Source of the DNA: Saprolegnia diclina VS20
Taxonomy: Eukaryota > Oomycota > Saprolegniomycetes > Saprolegniales > Saprolegniaceae
DNA: 22,009 nt
Direction: 5' to 3'
Assembly (NCBI RefSeq): GCF_000281045.1
Contig: NW_008246113.1
Location: 427,755-449,763 of the forward strand
The notes below the pieces were generated by a model. That model was not told the DNA's origin and searched no databases. It saw only the letters and a list, made by a program, of their open reading frames with translations. Made by a program: the position numbers and the translations under genes. Below are positions 9,286 through 17,147 of this stretch, piece after piece (position 1 is the stretch's first letter; the number at the start of each line of letters is the position of its first letter).

Positions 9286-11243
9286 ATGGTCGGCCTCCAG
9301 CACGCTAGCGCGATCGCGCTCCTCGCCTCGACGGCCTTGGGCGACTCGCTGCGCCAGGTCGCAGTCGTCTCCCGCCATGGCGTGCGCGGCCCGTATGGCC
9401 CCGACGGCCTCCCGCCGACGCTCGCCAACCTGCAGCGCTACTCCAAGAACGCATTCCCGTTCCTGGTCTCGGCTAAGGACTGGGGCACGTCGCAGAACGC
9501 GTCCGAGCTCGTCTCGCCCAAGCTCACGGCGCATGGCCGCAGCGCGATTCAAAAGATGGGCGAGGTCCGCTACATGCAACGGTTTGATGCGATGCTGACG
9601 ACGGGCTGCTGCGTAGTACTTTGGCGCCCACTTGTACCCGTCGCTGGCGCAGCCGTCGACGTGCCACGCCACGTTTGCCTACGCCGACGACAACGAGCGT
9701 GACATTGTAGATCCATGCACCATGGTCTGGACGATGGCTCATGCAACTATACGGCGTAGGACACGGCGCAGGCGTTCCTGGACGGCTTTCTTCCATCGGC
9801 GTGCGCCACTGTCAAGCCCGACACGAATGGCTCGCGCCTTCTCTTTGAACAAGGCCAAGACCCGACGGCCGTGTGTCCTGCCACGTCACAGACGTGTACG
9901 CCTTCTGTGTGTTGTATCAAGTTGATACGGACGCAATCTGGAATTAGTGTACAAGGGCATTGTCGGCAATGCGACCGCCGACAACATTGTGCGGCACTTG
10001 GTGCCCGAGATCCAAGCACTCAATGACATTGTCGACTGCTGCCAGCCCGACGTGTGCGCGGTGGCGTCAGCGCGGGCGCTCTTGGCCGGTCCGCCGACGA
10101 CGTGTACGCTTCTCACGGTGCCGTCGACCTGGGTAAAGACATTATGTCCACGAATGAGAGCTCATAGCAACCATAGAGTGGCAAGTTTTACGAGCCGTGG
10201 TCCGACGCGTTCTCGGAGGCGCAGTACCTCTCCGAGTGGTTTCTCCTCCAGAGTTTGAACAACATGCCGCTGCCGCCCAACAAGACGCTCGACGAAATGG
10301 TCGCATTGGGCCAAGTGCACAACGTACTGTCGATTAATGTGGACAGATTGTCGTATATCATTTGGACATAGGCGCACATGCAGCTGGTGACCAACCCGTT
10401 CAACGCCGAGAACTTTGGCAGCACGCTCCTCGTGCACTTGGTCGCGAGCATGGAAGAGGCGATCACGGGTGTCGCGGTGCCCATCGCGCCAGGACCGGGC
10501 CCGCACCTGCTCCACGACGTCGCGTCGCAGTTTTTGTTGTACGCGGGCCACGACATCAACTTGCTCTACCTCAAGAACCTCCTCCGGTACAATCCAAATC
10601 TGTGTTTCGGAAACTAATCTGGGACTCCACTAAAGCATGGAGTGGGCTACGAACGACTGGAACGTGAACCAGCCCAACCCCGGCAGTATGCTCTTGTTTG
10701 AAGTCCACGCCGACGCCAACAAGTCGGCGAGTACGTCCGAAGCAGATTTTTACGTGCAAGCGTACTTTGTCGCGGCCTCTCCGCAGCAAATCCGGGGTGC
10801 TGAGACGCTGTCGCCAATTAACGTACGACGACCTCCTTGCCTATGTCTTATTGGTCTTATTGGCTGCGATCTAGCCGCCGAACCGCGTGCCCGTGAGCAT
10901 TCCGCAGTGCTCAGAAGATGTTCTTTTGACCAATGGCGACGTCCAAGTGCAATGTCGCTTTAAAGACTTCAAAGCGGTACGTCAACCTTGCGGCATCGAC
11001 ACACAGCTTCAATGCATGTAGACGGTCGGAAAGGCCATTCGCCACGCGTGTGTGAGCCCGAGCCTCCAAGCCTACGCGTCGACACTGCGGCACGAAGCCA
11101 ACTCGATGCGCTTTGCATGGTCCATGGAAACGGTCGCCTTGGTGCTCCTCTCGGGCATCTTGCTCATCGTGACGTTCCGCTACATCCGCCTTGCGCGTGC
11201 CCATGCGTCGGCCGAGTACGGCAAGTACGCGCCCATTGTCTAG
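9286..11243 (+). CDS. Lysosomal-type histidine acid phosphatase, nine exons
   Basis: Splicing gives one open frame of 520 residues: exons 9286-9564, 9617-9706, 9760-9895, 9948-10132, 10177-10323, 10372-10586, 10636-10822, 10875-10976 and 11022-11243. All eight introns (44-53 bases) are GT-AG, several starting GTAC and most ending TAG. The protein has a signal peptide (about 1-19), the histidine phosphatase motif Arg30-His31-Gly-x-Arg34-x-Pro36 (His31 is the family's phospho-acceptor), and the distal catalytic pair His339-Asp340 in YAGHDINLLYL. A single membrane helix lies at about 480-499, followed by a short basic tail, as in lysosomal acid phosphatases of type I topology. It should hydrolyse phosphate monoesters in the lysosome/vacuole lumen or outside the cell. 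An in-frame ATG at 9220 would add 22 residues ahead of the signal peptide, so I prefer 9286. The boundary around intron 7 is the least certain part. The 3' end faces the convergent PX-RING gene. Confidence 0.92.
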
Positions 11244-11809
11244 TCGGTCAAGGGTCCAACATGCGATCGTCCTCAACGGTCCTTGACGTTGCTGGTAACC
11301 CTAACCGCGATAAGAATGAACTGGACACTATACGAGTGATCAACAGGATGCGACGAAGCAGGCGAATCATCGCAGGAGGAGGTCGCGTCGGGTCATGCTG
11401 TCGTTGTGGTCATTGCGTGGGTGTATCGAGAGGCTGTGAGGCGATGCTGTATCTGTGCACTGGCACTGGTCAGGGCGTGTAGGAGCTGTTGAAAAGCTTT
11501 GTGTGAGGTACCAAGGGTATGTGAGGACTCAAGCGCGCTTGACGAAGCGGTCGGTGCTGTGACGCCACCGCGCGCCAAGGCGTAAACGTCTTTGCCTCCA
11601 TCGTTTGTCTTATGGCAGTATGACGCTCTCGCCGCATCAGCGAATAGCAGCGGATGAGAATGCAACAAGAACCGTCGACGCGCCGTCTCGACCAACCCGT
11701 TTGCATTGGCGAGCGCTCGAAAGTGTGTAGTCTTTTCTACGCTTTCGATCGATAAATGAAAGTGATATACTTCTGTAGATTCTAACAACTAGTGGGTGGT
11801 TCTCTATGT
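11244..11809. other. Intergenic between convergent genes
   Basis: This stretch lies between the 3' ends of the acid phosphatase and PX-RING genes and should contain both 3' untranslated regions. A minus-strand open frame at 11393-11788 has a fairly protein-like composition, but it lacks an ATG near its start and any known motif. I see nothing else. Confidence 0.5.
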
Positions 11810-12568
11810 TTATGCGTGGAGACCGGTGATCTTGTCGGTGGTCTGACGGCACATGGGGCACGTATTGTGCGTATAGAGCCACTCGTTGACGCAGTCGCGG
11901 TGGAAGCAGTGGCCGCAAGGGAGCTGCACGACCTTGCCGAGCTCATCAAACTCATCACGACTGTACTCGTAGGTGCAAATCGCGCACGTATCGAGCATTT
12001 GGTCGGTCGTCGCTTGCTGGAAACGAATGTCGCGGAGGCTCACGGGCACATCGAGGAACGTGTCGAGGAGTGCCATGAGCGTGGCGTGGGCGTCGCTCCG
12101 CGCGGTCGCTGGGTACAGGTAGCACAACGACCGGCAGTCGAGCGCGAGCCAGAGGTACTTTTTCAAAATCAGACTGCGCTTGCGCATCGTAGAGGCGCCG
12201 TACTTGTCGAGCACGAGCTTGGTGGGCAGCGACCCGCGCAGCAACGTCTTGGCGAGAAGTGAAAGCGAGGCGTCGTCGCACGCTACTAGGAACGCTTCGA
12301 CCGTCTCGCGGAAGCCATAGAACGACGAGCAGCGCTTCTCAACGACCCAGCTGCGCTGCGTGATCGGGCACGTGACCTGGATCGAGTACTTGGTAAAGGC
12401 AAACGACCGGCGAATCTCGATCGCGCTCTCGCACGTCGCTCGGTCGTACGCGCCTTGGTCGCGCGGAAACGCCGACGAGGACGACGGAAGCAAGGACAGC
12501 GGGCGGTCGGCGAGCATCGTAGTACGGTGGTGGACGGTGGCGGAGACGGCGAGGATGGCTGGCGACAA
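11810..12568 (-). CDS. PX-like plus RING-H2 protein (putative E3 ubiquitin ligase)
   Basis: This intronless gene encodes 252 residues. The C-terminus is a clear RING-H2 finger: Cys195, Cys198, Cys218, His220, His223, Cys226, Cys237 and Cys240, with the CGHCFHRDC core and the Trp (Trp230) usual in E2-binding RINGs. Upstream, residues about 56-175 resemble a PX (phox homology) domain: a beta-strand run FTKYSIQV, then SWVVEKRCSSFYGF, which parallels the W-x-V-x-R-R-Y-S-x-F segment of PX domains that bind phosphoinositides. The expected Arg pair is only partly kept (Lys78-Arg79), so lipid binding is uncertain. Met18 is an alternative start. Together these suggest a ubiquitin ligase recruited to endosomal membranes. 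The RING call is firm and the PX call is moderate. Confidence 0.88.
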   Translation of the reverse strand: MSPAILAVSATVHHRTTMLADRPLSLLPSSSSAFPRDQGAYDRATCESAIEIRRSFAFTKYSIQVTCPITQRSWVVEKRCSSFYGFRETVEAFLVACDDASLSLLAKTLLRGSLPTKLVLDKYGASTMRKRSLILKKYLWLALDCRSLCYLYPATARSDAHATLMALLDTFLDVPVSLRDIRFQQATTDQMLDTCAICTYEYSRDEFDELGKVVQLPCGHCFHRDCVNEWLYTHNTCPMCRQTTDKITGLHA

Positions 12569-15337
12569 GGCGGCTATGGGCTAAGCTGCCGGTTGGGAAC
12601 TGCAATCATCACGCGCGATCGGTCCGGAATTCGTGTCTTTTCCATCTGATTTGCATCGAGACTTAAAACAGCATATATTTGACTTGTCTTTTGTAGCATA
12701 ATACACATGTATACAAAAAGAATGGTATAAATGCGTATATCCGACTGAATATGGTCGCGGACTAGATAATGTTGACGGAGGTCGTGTCGTGCCACGACAT
12801 TGCTAACACGATTTACGTTCCGAGATGCGATTGGACAAGCAAGGTCGAATGCAAATGGTGTACATACAGTATTTCAGTGAACATTTGATTGTGGGCAAGA
12901 TCGTGGGACAAGCGGGGGTGAACTGCAAGGTCCACTGCAATTTGAAAATGACACGCGACCGATTTGTCCAACACCTGCGAAGCGTCATCTCTGATCATGA
13001 GCTTAGTTGCTGCCGAGGTGGAGGACGTGGACATGGTGCGTGCCTGTTGCAAGTCGTTATCCGAGATGGCAGCTTTGTACCTAGCATCCAAAGAGCCACC
13101 GGCCGGCTTTGGTGCAAAGGTGCTGCACGATGCTCGCAAGCTTCGTTTTCATAAACACTTCAAAAGATTGGTCCCCGTGTTGACGACAGGTCCGCTTTGC
13201 GTGAACAAACTTTGCGGCCATTCATTCTTGCATTTCGATTACTCGAGGGACCGAGGCGTATCAGCACAAGGGTGCGATTAGACAGTGTTGGTCCTGGTAC
13301 ACTGTTGTTAACAAGCTTTTCGTTTGAAAGATGTGTACAATCATGTCATGCACGCCCAATGATTGTGGTGACTCATTTCGACATTCGCGTTGGTGACGTG
13401 TCCTGGTCTTGACGACCGCCCTTCTCGACGGTATGAACTCGTAGGCGGGAACTCGACTCTGTCGACCGGCCTCACGCACCACCTCGTGGTCGGCGACGCC
13501 GGGTCTGTGACTAACGCACCCAGTCCATAGCTCGCAGCGCACTTGGCTCGCTTCCTCAGGAGCTGCTCTTGGTGTCCATTGGCGGCGCCGCGACAGGAGC
13601 ATACGATGGCTGGACGTTCGTCATCTCCAGCTCTAAGATATATAAGCTCTCAGCGGACTATTTTGAACGAGATCTGACTCCTCACAGGTCCGATTTCAAA
13701 ACCTTTATACCCAATCAAAAGGTGCCATTTGCGATCCGCCGCCCAGACCGACGTCGTCGCGTCGTGCTGCGAACATTCAAAATGAAATCGCTTATTTGTA
13801 AAGTGGCCCTCGTCCGCTGCGTTGGGCGCTCCTTCATGAAGGCTGCGGTCGTGACTTCCACCACAGCCTTCCTTGAAAATGGCATGTGCCATGTAAAAGT
13901 CCCTCGCGATGCCGCAAATAGTACAATTCGGCATATCTGCGCACACGATTTTCTAGCGCTGCAGGCCGCGCACCATGGTGCATCTTGGCGCTCCGCGTAA
14001 TAAGAAGCAAACTTAATAACTCTACCAAGTATGAGCCATTTTGTATTTTGACCAAGGTTTGCCATCAATTTGCAATCGGGAACGCACCACGACAGTTTGC
14101 GTGTTACTAGCCACATTATCCGGATATCTGGCGCAGCCAAACCATCACCAGGTCGCACGGTCGACCACTTTGCGTTTGAAAATGAACTGGCAAAGACTTG
14201 GCACATAGATAGAGAACTCTTTGGAGTGTACGGGAAGCGAGATCGCGCTGCCGTGCGAGGCGTACAGCGGTAGCGAGACGCGATCCAAGGTACCGTCCAG
14301 ACTAAGATCGTAGTGCCATCTTAGAGGCGCCACGACGCCGACGCCAAAGCGGACAGCATAACATTTCAAATGAAGGCGCCCAAAGTTGGCACAGTGATAG
14401 AAGACGCTTTAGAAAGCAGAGCAGACCGCGCTACGTCACCGCTGCAGGCCTAAAACGCGCGCAATGCTTGATCAAAGAATCAAAGCGCTCTTGAACCGTT
14501 AAAAAGCAAAAGCCCGCATTGGCACGCCGCAGCCTTCGACTCTTCCACTTGTAGTAGCGACGACCATCCCATCCCTTCCACTGCATCGAAAATGCGATAC
14601 TTGGCAACCTTGATGCAAATACTACGTCCAAAGCCGTGGATCCAATGCAGCGATTCAATGCTCGGGCTATCGCACTCGCACTGATCTATCGTCACAACGT
14701 CCTCGTACGGCGCAAAATGTGATTGGTATGACGTGGCACTCGGAGAATGTTTCATTTGGGTGCAACGGTTCAGTCGTGTACAAACAAGCACGGCAAAGGC
14801 GAAACGCAGTGCTTTTACAAGAGAATTATAGCAATCGTGAGCGCTGCTCAGTCTCCAATGTGTCGCTCCAGCATTGGGTCGTGGCTGTTGGCATCGGTGC
14901 AGCAGCGCTGGTCGCAGCCATCGGCGCCGTAGCGGTAAAAAGGCCATTGCGGTTACGTTGGGCGTCTACGCACTGTGAGGTATATATTTGATGCGCCGAG
15001 ACAATCGCTGACAGCGACAACGTCGGGCGTTTGAGCGAGGAGTGGGGCCGATGGCTTCGAGCCTTGTTGCGCTTGTGGCGTCGTTCCGAAACATCCGGAT
15101 CGTATCCGGACACCACCAGCAAGTGCAATTCGACACAACAACGCCGCCGGCGCAGTGGGCGCTGCGAGCGCGTCACCTCGCAGCACAGAGCCAAATGGCT
15201 CTCATCTCGAGCACGTCACGTTTGGCGTCGTGCTGCTTGTATATAGCAGCCAGTACCGCGACCGCTGGCGGGTCCTTGACAGCATACACAACCTCTCGCC
15301 CGCCGCAAATCATTCGCCCAACGTCGCCTCCGATCCA

Positions 15338-15378
15338 ATCTCTGCTTGAGGTAGTAAGTTACTACCTCAAGCAGAGAT
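15338..15378. repeat. Perfect 41-base palindrome with one-base centre
   Basis: The left arm (15338-15357) and right arm (15359-15378) are exact reverse complements over 20 bases around a single G at 15358. The core reads GGTAGTAAGTTACTACC. It directly abuts a second perfect palindrome. No coding frame explains it. Confidence 0.95.
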
Positions 15379-15421
15379 ACATGTCTCGATCGCTTACTAC
15401 TAGTAAGCGATCGAGACATGT
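15379..15421. repeat. Perfect 43-base palindrome with one-base centre
   Basis: The left arm (15379-15399) and right arm (15401-15421) are exact reverse complements over 21 bases around a single C at 15400. The core reads CTTACTACTAGTAAG and the outer ends read ACATGT. It begins at the base right after the preceding palindrome ends. Confidence 0.95.
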
Positions 15422-15797
15422 CGCTCACAGCGTTGGCGCAGGCTGTGCCGTCTTTATGGCGCTGAGCCTTTTGTCTTTGCTTCATCACGCTGCAGCAGAC
15501 TGCGGCAGACTGGACACGGCCACCTTTTTGGCAGCATTTGCCAGCCTCAACGCCGCGGCGTCAACGATTTTTCGAGCCGAAGGTACACGCACAGTACACG
15601 GCCAAGCACGAAACGACCGGCGCCAGCTTCCGCGTTCTTCCGGACGTGCCGATATGCTTGAGAGCCAACCGCCACGCAGTATGGACCGTCCACAAGCAAC
15701 AAGACATTTTCAATGTAAGCGCATACCATCTGCGTCCATTCACATAGTATTTCTTTTATCACGACATCACTTTTTACTATACACTACCAGACTCGGT

Positions 15798-17147
15798 TTA
15801 CTGCTGGACGCTGTGGCCTTCCTCGAGCACCTTGACTTCTTCGACCACATACGAGTCTTCGTTGGCCGACTCGAGCGCCTTCTCCCAGCCGTCCTTGCGG
15901 AACTCGCCCTCGAGCTTGGCCATGACGACCGACGCGAGGCAGTTGCCAAAGACGTTGGTAAACGTACGGGCCATGTCCATGAGCCAGTCGGCGCCAAGAA
16001 GCAACGCCACGGGCCAGCTCGGGATGTTGAACTGGTCGACGGTCGAGGCGAGCACAATGATGCTGGCCGAGCGGACACCGGCGACACCCTTGGACGAGAT
16101 CATGAGCATGAGCACCATCGTGATCTGCTCGCCGACGCCCTTCTCAATGCCCGCGGCTTGCGCGCAAAAGACTGCCGCGAGCGAGAGGTACAAGGTCGAG
16201 CCGTCGAGGTTGAACGAGTAGCCAAACGGCACGACAAACGCCGAGATGTGGGGCGACACACCAAACTGAAGGAGGCACTCAAACACCTTGGGCAACGCGG
16301 CCTCGGACGTCGCGGTGGTGTACGCAATCACGAGCGGTTCGCGCATCGCAGCCAAAAACTCGAGCGGGTTGATCTTGAAGACAAAGAAGATCGGGCCAAA
16401 GACCACAATGATAAACACGACCAGCGTGCCGTACAAGGTCGCGACAAGCGCGCCGAGGGCCGCGAGCGCACCGACACCGTTGGCACCAATAGCGTTGGCC
16501 ACCGCAAAGCACACACCGAGCGGCGCAGTCCAGATGACAATATCGACAAACTTGAACATCATTTCCATGACGGCAGTCGCGAGCTCAAGGAGCACTTGCT
16601 TGTGGTGGCCGTGCGTCTGCGCCGTCGCGACACCGACAAGGATCGACGCGACAAGGACTTGGAGAAGCTCCGAGCTGCCCGAGCCGCCCATCATCTCACC
16701 CCACGTCTTGGGCGTCAAATGGTTGATCCAGAGCGCAAACGTAAACGTCGACGACGACGACCCCGTGTAGTTGCCCTTCTTGGTGATGCCCGTCTTGCCG
16801 GGCTGGACCCAGTTGACGGCGAGAAGACCGACAATGAGCGCGAGCGTCGTCACGACCTCAAAGTAGATGAACGACTTGAGCGAGAGGCGGCCGAGCTGCT
16901 TGAGATCGTTGTTGCCAGCGATACCGACGATGAGCGACGAGAACACGAGCGGGAAGACGATAAACTGAATCGGCCGAAGGAAGATCTGGGCCATTGGCGC
17001 CGCGTCTTTGCCAAACGCCGGCGCAAACTCGCCAATGAGGATACCCGTGATCGTGCCGAGGATGATCCAAAACGTCAGCGACGTCAGAATCTTGCGCATC
17101 GTCGACTTCGGCGGGCGATCGGCTTCCATGGCATGGTAGACGGCCAT
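15798..17147 (-). CDS. DAACS/SLC1-family dicarboxylate or acidic amino-acid:cation symporter
   Basis: This intronless gene encodes 449 residues, close to the family's usual length. The glutamate-transporter fold can be followed throughout: membrane segments at about 20-41, 55-78, 92-114, 158-178, 190-220 and 228-258, re-entrant hairpin 1 with TTATSEAALP (277-286), segment 7 with Asn313-Leu-Asp315-Gly-Ser317 (the NMDGT motif of the family), hairpin 2 with SSKGVAGV (351-358), and segment 8 with Asp387, Asp391, Arg394, Thr395 and Asn398. Arg394 aligns with the arginine that binds the substrate side-chain carboxylate in archaeal aspartate transporters, so aspartate/glutamate or a C4-dicarboxylate is the likely cargo. 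The position matching GltPh Asp405, a sodium ligand, is Asn402 here. An N-glycosylation sequon (Asn126-Tyr-Thr) lies in the 3-4 loop. The acidic C-terminal tail is cytosolic. Family assignment is secure; the coupling ion is not. Confidence 0.95.
   Translation of the reverse strand: MAVYHAMEADRPPKSTMRKILTSLTFWIILGTITGILIGEFAPAFGKDAAPMAQIFLRPIQFIVFPLVFSSLIVGIAGNNDLKQLGRLSLKSFIYFEVVTTLALIVGLLAVNWVQPGKTGITKKGNYTGSSSSTFTFALWINHLTPKTWGEMMGGSGSSELLQVLVASILVGVATAQTHGHHKQVLLELATAVMEMMFKFVDIVIWTAPLGVCFAVANAIGANGVGALAALGALVATLYGTLVVFIIVVFGPIFFVFKINPLEFLAAMREPLVIAYTTATSEAALPKVFECLLQFGVSPHISAFVVPFGYSFNLDGSTLYLSLAAVFCAQAAGIEKGVGEQITMVLMLMISSKGVAGVRSASIIVLASTVDQFNIPSWPVALLLGADWLMDMARTFTNVFGNCLASVVMAKLEGEFRKDGWEKALESANEDSYVVEEVKVLEEGHSVQQ

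Larger units (their letters stand above)
12569..15797. other. Long gene-poor stretch with decayed coding sequence
   Basis: I find no intact gene. Several segments read like protein but change frame or are interrupted. About 12850-13280 (plus) reads in two adjoining frames, one with MVRACCKSLSEMAALYLASK. About 13650-13946 (minus) has a Cys/His-containing frame. About 14690-14990 (plus) has Cys/Trp-rich segments followed by a membrane-helix-like stretch, HWVVAVGIGAAALVAAIGAV. About 15450-15714 (plus) has a signal-peptide-like start and then a protein-like segment in another frame, ending at a possible GTAAGC donor. None matches a family I know. They may be eroded host genes or badly split ones. 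The 15338-15421 palindromes are listed separately. Confidence 0.4.

Noticed and set aside
11393-11788. Minus-strand frame of 131 codons between convergent genes
   Set aside because: Composition is plausible, but it begins without an ATG, has no motif, and lies where two 3' untranslated regions are expected.
13569-14000. Plus-strand frame of 143 codons and a minus-strand Cys/His frame at 13650-13946
   Set aside because: They overlap on opposite strands and neither has a recognisable domain. I could not choose between them, so I left both within the gene-poor stretch.
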